The notes below the pieces were generated by a model that saw nothing but the letters and a program-made list of their open reading frames with translations, was not told where the DNA came from and ran no database searches. A program made the position numbers and the translations under genes. This document shows, piece by piece, positions 1-8,003 of a stretch of 64,000 nt of DNA. The DNA is from Acidobacteriota bacterium. GTDB lineage: Bacteria > Acidobacteriota > Thermoanaerobaculia > Multivoradales > Multivoraceae. Location of the stretch: NCBI GenBank assembly GCA_026707545.1, contig JAPOWR010000001.1, positions 1,517,778 through 1,581,777 of the forward strand, read 5' to 3'. Position 1 is the stretch's first letter. Each line of letters begins with the position of its first letter.

Positions 1-283
1 CGCTCGCGGCATGTTCGCCCTCCGCTTCGACGAGGTCGACGACGACGGCACGCCGCGGAGGTGGAAGCTGATCGAGGGACTCGGCTCCGGAGGCTTCACC
101 GAACCCCGCCAGCTCGCCCCGGACCCCGGGGGCGCCGCCGGCCAGCTCTACGAACTGACCGCCGACCCGGCCGAAACCGAGGACCTCTACCTGGAGCGTC
201 CCGACCTCGTCGGCCGGCTGACAAACGAACTCGACGCGATCCGCGGCGACGACGCCGGGCCCCTGGCGACGCCCTCTCGCTAG
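1..283 (+). CDS. Sulfatase family protein, C-terminal fragment
   Basis: Only the last ~93 residues are in the window; the gene begins upstream. The reading frame is open from base 2, and the ATG at 11 is probably internal. The tail carries the usual closing pattern of arylsulfatase-type enzymes: a WKLIEG strand, then GQLYELTADPAETEDLY, followed by a helix (RPDLVGRLTNELDAIR). These enzymes cleave sulfate esters and normally act in the periplasm or outside. The catalytic Cys/Ser-x-Pro-x-Arg region is not visible, so activity and substrate cannot be judged. The TAG stop shares the palindrome CTAG (280-283) with the stop of the convergent minus-strand gene. Family assignment is good; the precise sulfatase type is unknown. 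Confidence 0.8.
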   Translation, partial: ARGMFALRFDEVDDDGTPRRWKLIEGLGSGGFTEPRQLAPDPGGAAGQLYELTADPAETEDLYLERPDLVGRLTNELDAIRGDDAGPLATPSR

Positions 284-3210
284 GGCTCGCCCTCCGCCGG
301 CTGGTCCAGGAACCGCATCAGGCTCGCCAGGTCGCTGAGGGTCATCGCGTCGAGCAGGCCCTCCGGCATGATCGACAGGGCCGACGGCTCCCGGCTGCGA
401 ATGCTTGAACGGTCCAGATCGAGCCGGTTGCCCCCTGCGTCGATCAGGGTCAACCCCGTCTCGCCGTCTTCGACGACCATGCCGCTGTGGAAACTGCCGT
501 CATCGAGCTCGACATCGACCGCCTGGTACTGGTCCGAGATCACCCGGGAGGGGTACATGATCGACTCCAGGATCTCGCGGCGACGGAATCGCCTGACCAC
601 CGTCGACAGATCCGGTCCACCCCCTCGGCCAATGTCGCCGAACACATGGCAGGCCGAGCACCGGGCGCGGTGGAAGACCCGCTCGCCCTGCTCCGGGCTG
701 TACCGTTCGTAGGCCATCACGTCGTACTCCAGATACTCGGCGAGTTCCTCGAAGCTCATCTGAGCGAGGTCGCTCCGGCCCGGCCGGTCACCGTCGACAT
801 CGGTGATCAGTTCGGCTGCGCGGCGCGCCCGCTCGGACCGCTGCCGGTCCAGCCGCTCCTCGGCGGCGGTCCGCTCTTCGGCCGGAAAGTGCGCCAGGAC
901 GCCCTGCCAGATCGCATCGATGTACCCCGCCATGCTGGCGGCGCCCCGGAAGCCGCGGGCGTCGTCGAACCACGACACGACCCGGTCGCGCAGTTCCGGG
1001 GTCCAGCCCCGATCCATCGCACGGATGCAGTAGGCGGTGTGAATCTGCTCTTCTGGTGGTCGCTCCTCATCCAGACGCCCAGCCATCTTCGCCAGCGCGC
1101 CGTCCGGCTGCAGGAAGGCCAGCAGCCGCTCGAGCTGACGGTTCACGCGGTCATCCGCATGCGGGTAACGCGCGAGCAGCGCCGGTCCCAGGCCTGATCT
1201 GGCGTCGGCGCGCCCGGGCGCGTCCGGATCCTCATCGCGAATGAAGAAGAGCTCCAGCATGCGCAGGAAGTCGAGCTCTCCCTCCGCGTCCAGATCAGCC
1301 CGGACCGCCTGAGTCAGCTTGCCCGTAAGGAAGTTGTACTCCAGCTTGTGCTCCTGGCGGTAGATCGTCGCCAGCAACGCCTCGAAGAAACCGCGCGGAC
1401 GTTGCTGGGGAGAAGCCATGAACGCCTGGTCGAACCAGTAGCCGTGCGGGACCCGCAGGATCGCCTCGCGCGCGGCATAGCGAAGGAACCGGTCCTCGTG
1501 ATCCAGCAGGTCGTAGAGAGCCTCCGAGGTTGCGGCCTCGAGTCCCCTGACGCGCGGATGCAGCCCGGACCGGGCCAGCGACTCGGCCGCGCGGCGCGCC
1601 ACAAGTGGATCCGGGTCCGCGAGCGCGCCGCGAAGCGGTTCCTGCACCTGCGGCAAGGTGTAGGAACCCAGAAGCGACGCCGCCGCCGCACGCACCATGG
1701 GCTCATCACTCGAAAGCAGGGCAGACGTCTGGTCGAGGGTCGGCTTCGGACCGTGGACCTGGAGCAGTTCCAGCGCCCGCTGGCGGTCGAGCGCTTCGCT
1801 GGCCGGATCGCGGACGATCCGCCACAGCTCCGAGGTCCATGCATCGCCGACCTCGGCGCGGGCGCGCAGGATCGCCTCCCTGCCCCACCCGGACCGCGGC
1901 ATCGGCTGCCGCACGGCGCGCAGCGCGCCCGTCGCCTCCGGAGGCTGGCCCGGCTGGTCGTAGGTCACGCGGTACAACCCGCCCGACGTGCCGCGGCCAC
2001 CGGTGGCGAAGTAGAGCCAGCCGTCGGGGCCGACATCCAGGTCGGTCACGTTGAGCGGCTCGCCGAGCACGAAGTCGTGGGCCTCGCCGGTCCAGGTGGC
2101 GCCGGATCGCTCGGGGAACAGAACCCGGATACGGCCCCGCGACCAGTCGCCCATGAAGTAGCCGCCCCGATACCGCTCGGGGTAGGCATCGTGGTAGTAG
2201 AAGACGACGCCCACCGGCGATCCGCGGCCGATGTCGACCACCCCGGGCAGGGTGTCGATCTCGTAGAACGCAAACTTCCCGGAACCCGTGCGCCAGCCAT
2301 AGTCTCCGGCCGGGATCAGGTGAACGACGCGGGTCGGGCGGAACCACGGCAGGCCGCGGTCCCACTCCATGTCCGCCTCGTAGGCGAACACCTCGCCGGC
2401 CGCCCCGATCGCCAGATCGAACGGGTTGCGCAGACCGCCGGAAAGTCGCTCCCAGACGTTCGCCGCCAGATCGAGGCGGTAGAGCGTGCCGCCCGGCGCT
2501 CGCAGACTGTTCGCGTGGCCCCGGGGATCGAGGATGCGCGGCAGGAGCTGATCCTCCTCGAGGTCGCGCAGGGCCGACGACGGGGCCAGCCGAACGTCGG
2601 GTTCGGAGTAGTTGCCGTACAGCAGGTAGAGCGCGCCGTCCGGGCCCCGGGCGATCGTGTGCGGGCCGTGTTCCTGGATCCGACCCGTCGCGCGGGCGAT
2701 CCGTTCCACCGCGTCGACCCTGTCGTCGCCGTCGGTGTCCCGGAGCCGGTACAGCCCGGTGTCCTCGACCGACCCGTTGGACCGCACCTCACCCTCGACG
2801 CCGGCGGCCTCGGCGAGGCGGCCGTCACCGTTCGCATGGACGAGCAGATCGCCGGGCCCCATGACGTACAGGCCGTGGGCTGTCTCGACCTGGGGCGCGA
2901 TGTCAATCCTGCGGTCGAAGACGCCGTCGCCGTCGGCGTCTTCGAGCACGGCCAGTCCGTCGCCTTCGAGCGCCAGGAGGGCTCGGCCCTCGGCGTCGAA
3001 GGTCATGTTGACGACGGAACCGAACAGCCCCGGCTCGGCTGCCGCCTCGACCCGGAAACCATCACCGGTACGGAAACGCCCGCCGTTGTAGTCGAGCCGC
3101 TCCCGGCGCGAGGCATCGTGATCCGGCATCAACTCCTGGGCGTTCGCCCCGGCGCCGAGCCCGAGAGCAAGAGCCAGGCCGAGAATCTGGGAGAAGGCGT
3201 CCTTTATCAA
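280..3210 (-). CDS. Beta-propeller/HEAT-repeat dehydrogenase with C-terminal cytochrome c domain
   Basis: 976 residues from a TTG start. The N-terminus looks like a signal peptide (residues 1-24, ending GANA), so the protein is probably periplasmic. Residues ~50-420 resemble the glucose/sorbosone dehydrogenase-like propeller of planctomycete 'putative membrane-bound dehydrogenases' (for example GLRNPFDLAIG and GDYGWRTGSGKF). Residues ~430-720 contain HEAT-like helical repeats (VRAAAASLLGSY, VARRAAESLARSG). A single heme site, CSACH at 851-855, starts the 'putative heme-binding domain' typical of Pirellula/Verrucomicrobium-type proteins, with the conserved IMYPSRVISDQY segment after it. Known relatives are presumed sugar or aldose dehydrogenases passing electrons to the c heme; the substrate here is unknown. 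A GAGGA site lies about 7 bases before the TTG. Confidence 0.85.
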   Translation of the reverse strand: MIKDAFSQILGLALALGLGAGANAQELMPDHDASRRERLDYNGGRFRTGDGFRVEAAAEPGLFGSVVNMTFDAEGRALLALEGDGLAVLEDADGDGVFDRRIDIAPQVETAHGLYVMGPGDLLVHANGDGRLAEAAGVEGEVRSNGSVEDTGLYRLRDTDGDDRVDAVERIARATGRIQEHGPHTIARGPDGALYLLYGNYSEPDVRLAPSSALRDLEEDQLLPRILDPRGHANSLRAPGGTLYRLDLAANVWERLSGGLRNPFDLAIGAAGEVFAYEADMEWDRGLPWFRPTRVVHLIPAGDYGWRTGSGKFAFYEIDTLPGVVDIGRGSPVGVVFYYHDAYPERYRGGYFMGDWSRGRIRVLFPERSGATWTGEAHDFVLGEPLNVTDLDVGPDGWLYFATGGRGTSGGLYRVTYDQPGQPPEATGALRAVRQPMPRSGWGREAILRARAEVGDAWTSELWRIVRDPASEALDRQRALELLQVHGPKPTLDQTSALLSSDEPMVRAAAASLLGSYTLPQVQEPLRGALADPDPLVARRAAESLARSGLHPRVRGLEAATSEALYDLLDHEDRFLRYAAREAILRVPHGYWFDQAFMASPQQRPRGFFEALLATIYRQEHKLEYNFLTGKLTQAVRADLDAEGELDFLRMLELFFIRDEDPDAPGRADARSGLGPALLARYPHADDRVNRQLERLLAFLQPDGALAKMAGRLDEERPPEEQIHTAYCIRAMDRGWTPELRDRVVSWFDDARGFRGAASMAGYIDAIWQGVLAHFPAEERTAAEERLDRQRSERARRAAELITDVDGDRPGRSDLAQMSFEELAEYLEYDVMAYERYSPEQGERVFHRARCSACHVFGDIGRGGGPDLSTVVRRFRRREILESIMYPSRVISDQYQAVDVELDDGSFHSGMVVEDGETGLTLIDAGGNRLDLDRSSIRSREPSALSIMPEGLLDAMTLSDLASLMRFLDQPAEGEP

Positions 3211-3257
3211 GAGAGTCCTCGCGGCCCGACCGGTCGCCGATCCTATACGGCCGGATC

Positions 3258-3287
3258 TTGTCTTCGGACGCCTCCCCTCCGTAGGAT
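3258..3287 (+). promoter_or_regulatory. Probable promoter, near-leaderless, for Tm-1-like gene
   Basis: TTGTCT (3258-3263), an 18-base spacer and TAGGAT (3282-3287), then only 9 bases to the GTG start at 3297. No Shine-Dalgarno is present. The short distance implies a transcript starting at or very near the start codon. Confidence 0.5.
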
Positions 3288-3296
3288 CAGGCTGCT

Positions 3297-4535
3297 GTGC
3301 CCCAGACGCCCTGCACGATCGCGGTGCTGGCCACCCTCGACACGAAGGGAGGCGAAGCCTCCTATCTGGTGGATCGCATCGTGCGCGACTGGGGCTGCCG
3401 CGCGTTCGTCATCGACCTCGGCGTGCTCGGCGAGCCCGCCCTCGACGGAAGCCGGCTGCCCGACGTGAGCCGCCGTGAAGTCGCCTGCGCCGGCGGCGAG
3501 AAGGTCGAGCAACTGGCCCGGGCGGCCGACCGCAGGCGCGCGATCGCCACGATGTCCGCCGGTGCCGAGGAGGTTGTCCGCCGCAGCTACCGGCGCGGGA
3601 GCTTCGACGCAATCGTCGGCCTGGGCGGCCGGGCCGGCACCGCGATGGCGACAACGGCGATGCGTGCCCTGCCTCTCGGCGTACCCAAGGTCATGGTGTC
3701 GACGATGGCCGGCGGAGACGCCTCGGGTTACGTCGGCTTCAAGGACATCGTCATGGTGCCCTCGATCGTCGATCTTGACGGTATCAACCGGATCAGCCGG
3801 CAGATTCTGAGTCGCACCGCCGCCGCGGTCTGCGCCATGGCCCGCGTCGAGATCGAGGGCGGGGACGATCGTCCTCTGATTGCCGCTTCCACGTTCAGGA
3901 GCGCAACCCCCTGCGTGGATGCCTGCCGGCGCCAACTCGAGACCGAGGGTCTCGAGGTCCTCGTCTTCCAGGCCACGGGCGCCGGCGGCCGCACCATGGA
4001 GAGCCTGATTGAAGCCGGCTTCGTGCGCGGCGTACTCGACCTGACGACCACGGAGTGCGCGGACGAGTTGGTTGGCGGCGTACGCACCGCGGGTCCCTCC
4101 CGGCTGGAGGCCGCGGCCACGAGCGGTACACCCGCCATCGTCGTACCCGGCTGCCTCGACATGGTCAGCTTCTTCGCCCGGGACACCGTTCCCAGCGAGT
4201 TCGAGGGTCGCACCTTTCACCACCTGAGTGACAACATGACCCTGATGCGCACGTCCCGGGAGGAGTGCGCGGAGCTCGGTCAGGTCCTCGCCTCCAAGCT
4301 GAATGCCTCCACCGGCCCGGTCGAGGTCTACTTGCCGCTTGGCGGCGTCTCCACGCTCTCCGCGCCCGGCGGACCGTTCCATGATCCGGCGGCCGACGAC
4401 GCGCTGTTCCATGCCCTGCGCGAGAACCTGCGGCGGGCAGTGCCGGTCACCGAGGTCGACGCGAACATCAACGACCCGCGCTTCTCCTACGCCGTCAGCG
4501 ACGCCATGCTGCGGCTGGTGCGGGACGCGAACTGA
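3297..4535 (+). CDS. Tm-1-like ATP-binding domain protein (UPF0261)
   Basis: 412 residues from a GTG start. The protein is colinear with the UPF0261/Tm-1-like family. It opens with IAVLATLDTKGGEASYLVDRI and has the glycine-rich segment GLGGRAGTAMATTAM, the PKVMVSTMAGGD motif, the VFQATGAGGRTMESL loop and the C-terminal YLPLGGVSTL. In plants, the Tm-1 protein with this domain binds tomato mosaic virus replicase and ATP; the bacterial role is not established. Bacterial copies are often next to, or fused to, a TIM-barrel 'PEP hydrolase-like' partner. None is adjacent here, so this copy is either free-standing or partnered elsewhere. No signal peptide; cytoplasmic. Confidence 0.9.
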   Translation: MPQTPCTIAVLATLDTKGGEASYLVDRIVRDWGCRAFVIDLGVLGEPALDGSRLPDVSRREVACAGGEKVEQLARAADRRRAIATMSAGAEEVVRRSYRRGSFDAIVGLGGRAGTAMATTAMRALPLGVPKVMVSTMAGGDASGYVGFKDIVMVPSIVDLDGINRISRQILSRTAAAVCAMARVEIEGGDDRPLIAASTFRSATPCVDACRRQLETEGLEVLVFQATGAGGRTMESLIEAGFVRGVLDLTTTECADELVGGVRTAGPSRLEAAATSGTPAIVVPGCLDMVSFFARDTVPSEFEGRTFHHLSDNMTLMRTSREECAELGQVLASKLNASTGPVEVYLPLGGVSTLSAPGGPFHDPAADDALFHALRENLRRAVPVTEVDANINDPRFSYAVSDAMLRLVRDAN

Positions 4536-4548
4536 CGGACCTCATCCC

Positions 4549-5238
4549 TCATCCGCGCATGAGAACGCGCTCGCCGAGCGGCTGCACCGGCCGGTAGTTG
4601 TTCGGGAAGATCGCCGCGAAGGCATCGATCTGCCCGGCCGACAACGTGAGCGGTTCCGTCAGGACGATCCAGGCCACGCCTTCCGTACAAGGCGGGGTGG
4701 TCAGCGACCCACGGTACCGCCAGGAGGTCCGGTGCTTCGGCAGCAGGGCCCGCAGATCGACCGCGTCCGGAACGGGACGCGGCGCCCCGGCAGAGACCGG
4801 AAGGCATGACCACACCGGCACCAGCGGCCGGTTCGCGGGCCCCTCACGGAACAGGACTCCGACGACCACCAGGGAACCGCCTGCGCTCCGGTGCACGAAG
4901 TGCAGCTCGAGCGGCAGACGGACGCCCTCGATCGTGTGCTCGGCGCCGTGGTGGAAATGGAACTGCTCCAACTCGAACCGCACGCCCCCGACAACCACGC
5001 CGCTACCGGGTTCCGGGTTCACCTGGATCGAATGCCCCGTGTTTTCGACCGTCGACCGGGAAGACCGGTACTCGAACTCGACCGGATCGACCCGCGCGTT
5101 ACGAGCACCGTTCAGATCGATCGGAGACTGCTCACCGCCCAGCGAACACGTTTCGTACGCAGGGTCGAGACGGCCCCAGACAGCGGGGCCGTTGTGCGGC
5201 TCGTAGCCCCACTCAGATCCGTCGGCATGTTCACACAT
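4549..5238 (-). CDS. Alpha-class carbonic anhydrase
   Basis: 229 residues from the ATG at 5238; a GTG at 5256 would add six residues. It hydrates CO2 to bicarbonate. The zinc ligands are in place: His94 and His96 (EQFHFHHGAEH) and His113 (ELHFVH). The proton-shuttle His69 (ENTGHS) and the active-site threonine loop (GSLTTPPCTEG, ~177-187) are also kept. Cys31 and Cys184 are positioned as the disulfide seen in bacterial alpha enzymes, which usually implies export. No convincing signal peptide precedes either start, so the location is uncertain. The ATG is preferred because TATCGT lies 9 bases upstream, matching other leaderless starts here. It diverges from the cytochrome-PhoD gene with only 38 bases between start codons. 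Confidence 0.9.
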   Translation of the reverse strand: MCEHADGSEWGYEPHNGPAVWGRLDPAYETCSLGGEQSPIDLNGARNARVDPVEFEYRSSRSTVENTGHSIQVNPEPGSGVVVGGVRFELEQFHFHHGAEHTIEGVRLPLELHFVHRSAGGSLVVVGVLFREGPANRPLVPVWSCLPVSAGAPRPVPDAVDLRALLPKHRTSWRYRGSLTTPPCTEGVAWIVLTEPLTLSAGQIDAFAAIFPNNYRPVQPLGERVLMRG

Positions 5239-5247
5239 CGGCGCGGA

Positions 5248-5253
5248 ACGATA
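5248..5253 (-). promoter_or_regulatory. Possible -10 box for carbonic anhydrase
   Basis: TATCGT on the minus strand, 9 bases before the ATG at 5238. It fits the TANNNT pattern found before other starts lacking a Shine-Dalgarno. The evidence is the pattern only. Confidence 0.3.
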
Positions 5254-5264
5254 CACCCGTGCGG

Positions 5265-5270
5265 TACATT
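5265..5270 (+). promoter_or_regulatory. Leaderless -10 box, cytochrome-PhoD gene
   Basis: TACATT followed by exactly 6 bases and the ATG at 5277. There is no Shine-Dalgarno, so transcription would begin at the A of the ATG. No -35 hexamer is recognisable. Confidence 0.5.
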
Positions 5271-5276
5271 CCGCGC

Positions 5277-6689
5277 ATGCCGACCGTCCGGTTCAGCGTG
5301 CGCCGCCGCCGGCGATGGGCTCTTCATCTCGGGGTCGTCTCGGTCGTCCTCGCTCCAGTGGCGGCGCCTGCCGGCGGGGCCGCCGCCGACCCGGAGGCGG
5401 TTGAACGGGGCGCGGTGATCTACCGTGGCGGCACCTGCCCGGTGTGTCACCACTGGGAAGGCCAGGGGAACCGTCGGGGGCCGGACCTGACCGACGACGA
5501 GTGGCTTCACGGCGACGGCTCGCTGACTGCCGTTCGCAGGGCGATCGAGACCGGCTTTCGCCACGGCGCCGGCCGCCGCTTCGGCGGCAAGTACGAGATG
5601 TGGCCCCTGGGCGGAATGGACCTCGACGAGGTCGATGTCGACGCCCTGGCGGCCTACGTCTGGTCGCTCCATCGCCGACGCCGTGCCGCGGACACCCGGA
5701 CCCGGGAAGTCGTGAGCCGCATCGCCTTCGGTGCCGGCGCCGATCAGGACCGGGCGCAACCGGTCTGGGACACCGTGCTGGCGCTGCGCCCCCAACTCAT
5801 GCTGATGCTGGGCAACAGCGTTCTCGCCGAGACGGAAGACATGGTCCAACTCCGGCGGCAGTACGACAAGCTGACCGTTAAGCCGGGGTTCGCCGAACTG
5901 CGCCGGCAGAGCCGCTTCATGGCTACATGGAACGATCTGGACTTCGGCCGCGAGGACGGCGGCGCCGAGTTCGACAAGCGGGCCGAGTCGCAGCAGGTGT
6001 TCCTGGACTTCTGGAACGAACCGTCCGGATCGCCGCGACGGATACAGCAGGGGGTCTACACGTCCCAGCGTTTCGGACCGCCGGGACGGCGTCTCCAGGT
6101 CATCCTGCTGGATACCCGATACGGGCGCGGACCGCTCTGGCAGGTATCTTCTGAGGAGGCGCGGAGGCGGGAACTGCTGGGCATGGGCCCCTACCTGCCG
6201 AACGATCACGAGCGCGCCCGGATGCTGAGCGAGGAGCAGTGGCGTTGGCTCGACGAACAGCTTCGCCAGTCGGCCGACCTGCGTCTGATCGTCACCAGCA
6301 TCCCCTTCGTCATGGAGTTCACCGGCCGGGAGAGTTGGGCGAACATGCCGACCGAGCGCCAGCGGCTGATCGACCTGATCCGGGACACCGGCGCGACCGG
6401 CGTTCTGCTGCTGAGCGGCGACACCCCCTGGGCCGACATCTCGCGCCTCGACGGAGAGGCGCCCTATCCGCTGTGGGACTTCACCGCCGGTCCGCTGAAC
6501 CGGCGGAGCACGGCCGGGATCGGTCCGAACCGGCACCGTGTCGGCCAGGCCACGCGCGAGCCGAGCTTCGGCTACATCGAGGTCGACTGGACCGCCGCCG
6601 ACCCCGAGGTCCACGTCGAGGTCCGGAACGTGGCGAACCGGGGCCTGCTGCGCCGGACACTGCGGCTGTCCGAGTTGCAGCCGAAGTAG
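5277..6689 (+). CDS. Cytochrome c fused to a PhoD-like domain lacking the metal ligands
   Basis: 470 residues. An arginine-rich n-region and hydrophobic stretch (1-36) form a signal peptide. A monoheme cytochrome c domain follows (CPVCH, 54-58; Met in the MWPLGGMDL segment a likely axial ligand). From ~145 to the end the sequence tracks the alkaline phosphatase D / PhoD-like fold: IAFGAGADQDRAQPVWD, GNSVLAETEDM, FMATWNDLDFG, VILLDTRYGRGPLW, QWRWLDEQLRQ and the WANMPTERQRLIDLIR block. The residues that bind metals and phosphate in active members are replaced. GSCA is GAGA (152-155), GDN is GNS (179-181), WDDHD is WNDLD (218-222) and SGDxH is SGDTP (380-384). I read it as a periplasmic redox protein carrying a pseudophosphatase domain; the role is unknown. 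Confidence 0.8.
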   Translation: MPTVRFSVRRRRRWALHLGVVSVVLAPVAAPAGGAAADPEAVERGAVIYRGGTCPVCHHWEGQGNRRGPDLTDDEWLHGDGSLTAVRRAIETGFRHGAGRRFGGKYEMWPLGGMDLDEVDVDALAAYVWSLHRRRRAADTRTREVVSRIAFGAGADQDRAQPVWDTVLALRPQLMLMLGNSVLAETEDMVQLRRQYDKLTVKPGFAELRRQSRFMATWNDLDFGREDGGAEFDKRAESQQVFLDFWNEPSGSPRRIQQGVYTSQRFGPPGRRLQVILLDTRYGRGPLWQVSSEEARRRELLGMGPYLPNDHERARMLSEEQWRWLDEQLRQSADLRLIVTSIPFVMEFTGRESWANMPTERQRLIDLIRDTGATGVLLLSGDTPWADISRLDGEAPYPLWDFTAGPLNRRSTAGIGPNRHRVGQATREPSFGYIEVDWTAADPEVHVEVRNVANRGLLRRTLRLSELQPK

Positions 6690-6707
6690 ACGCCGCCTCC
6701 GGGAGGA

Positions 6708-7970
6708 CTAGAAGAACACGAAGGAGCGGACGACGACGTTCCTACGGCAGGGAGCATCCTTGGGCGCGGTCGGGTCGATGCAGGCGGTGTGGAAGGACCA
6801 GCGCGAGACGGAGCCGTCGGTGACCGAGTCGTAGCACTTGAGCATCGAGACCTCGGTGGACGTCTGCTGGGGAAACCAGTACCACTCGTGGTGCGGGCGG
6901 TAGGTGAAGCGGGTGGTCTCACCCACGCGGTCATCGTAGATGCGGTAGTTCGTGATGTACGGCTGGTCGGCGAAGGACGGCCAGGCACAGAGCACGAACG
7001 GATTCTGGCGCACGGTCTCCATCGGTTTGGCGAGATTGATCGACATGAAGCGCCGCGACATCTTCGCGTCCGCCTGCTCTTCGGTGTAGTGCTGCTCGCG
7101 GCCGAAGTTCCGGAGGTTCCTGGTGAGCAGCTCGCGGCAGCGGACCCGGCCGCTGTTGTCGTTCAGGTCGTTGTGCACGAGGTTGGCGTAGTTGGCGTTC
7201 ACACCGGGGTTCTTGTTGTCCTGGTCCTCGGTCCGGTCTCCCTGGTAGTCCTTGTCGAACACGTCGTGGTTGTACACGAACGCATCCGTCGCATCCGGGA
7301 AGAACTCCAGGAGGAGCCTCTCCATCTCCGGGTAGAACACGCGTTCCACTTCCGCAGCGTCGTAGAAGTTCTCGCACTCGGACTCGCAGTGCCCCAGCGA
7401 GAGCCCAAGCCTGTCCATGCACTCGGCGCTGTCGGGCCTGAGACCCGGGTAGATTTCCTCGATTCGACGCGCGTCGCGCATCACGTGCGGAAAGTAGAGG
7501 CATCCGCGCGCGATGTCCCGTTCGTACCGGCGCAGCGCTTCCGCGTCGGCCCGTCGCGCCGGGTCCCGCCAGAGGGCGTTCGACGAGACGATGGAGTAGG
7601 AAGGCTCCTCGCGGACCGAGTAGCGCAGCGGCAGCGCCAGGCCGCCTTCCGGGGCTTCGATGTTGTTCGCCCGAATGTACTCGAGGCACTCCGCGTAGCG
7701 ACGGAATCCCGGGCCCCACTTCGTCTCGATCGGTCCGGCAGGAGCGTTGTCGAGCATGTCAGCAAACACCTTCTCGTGCCCCTCGGCGACCTGCCTGAAG
7801 GTGGCCTCCGTCGCCGCGGCGGTTCCCGCATCCCCGTCCCGGTCAAACGACATGTAGGACAGGCCTCCGTTCGCGGCAACGGGCGGCGGCTGCCCCTTCG
7901 TGAGTTGCAAGGGAGGCACGTAGGCCGGCGTGGCTGTCTCCGTAGCCGTCGAAACCTGATTCACGCTCAT
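6708..7970 (-). CDS. CmcJ/NvfI-family oxygenase-like protein
   Basis: 420 residues, no signal peptide. The C-terminal two thirds match the CmcJ / GA4-desaturase-like family, whose members include a cephem methoxylation protein and fungal Fe(II)/2-oxoglutarate-type enzymes. Visible family features are FVYNHDVF, VHNDLND (giving an H-x-D pair), RFMSINLAKPMETVRQNPFVLCAWPSF, YYWFP-like HEWYWFPQQTSTEVSMLKCYDS, and SFHTACIDPTAP ending in VVVRSFVFF (second His and Arg). An iron- and 2-oxoglutarate-dependent hydroxylase or desaturase is plausible from these residues, but no substrate can be assigned. The N-terminal ~120 residues are extra compared with short members. An amidohydrolase gene lies 33 bases upstream on the same strand, so the two may be co-transcribed. 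A GGAG site precedes the ATG. Confidence 0.75.
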   Translation of the reverse strand: MSVNQVSTATETATPAYVPPLQLTKGQPPPVAANGGLSYMSFDRDGDAGTAAATEATFRQVAEGHEKVFADMLDNAPAGPIETKWGPGFRRYAECLEYIRANNIEAPEGGLALPLRYSVREEPSYSIVSSNALWRDPARRADAEALRRYERDIARGCLYFPHVMRDARRIEEIYPGLRPDSAECMDRLGLSLGHCESECENFYDAAEVERVFYPEMERLLLEFFPDATDAFVYNHDVFDKDYQGDRTEDQDNKNPGVNANYANLVHNDLNDNSGRVRCRELLTRNLRNFGREQHYTEEQADAKMSRRFMSINLAKPMETVRQNPFVLCAWPSFADQPYITNYRIYDDRVGETTRFTYRPHHEWYWFPQQTSTEVSMLKCYDSVTDGSVSRWSFHTACIDPTAPKDAPCRRNVVVRSFVFF

Positions 7971-8003
7971 CGTGGTCTGCTCCGTGGAAGTTCGCCGGGC
8001 AGT

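Noticed and set aside
1348-3468. Long plus-strand open frame (706 codons) opposite the propeller/cytochrome gene
   Set aside because: Antisense to a clearly conserved protein; the translation is Arg/Gly/Ala/Pro-rich with no motif. High GC makes long spurious frames common here.
4806-5276. Upstream in-frame extension of the cytochrome-PhoD gene
   Set aside because: It would run antisense through carbonic anhydrase; the ATG at 5277 has a signal peptide and a -10 box right before it.
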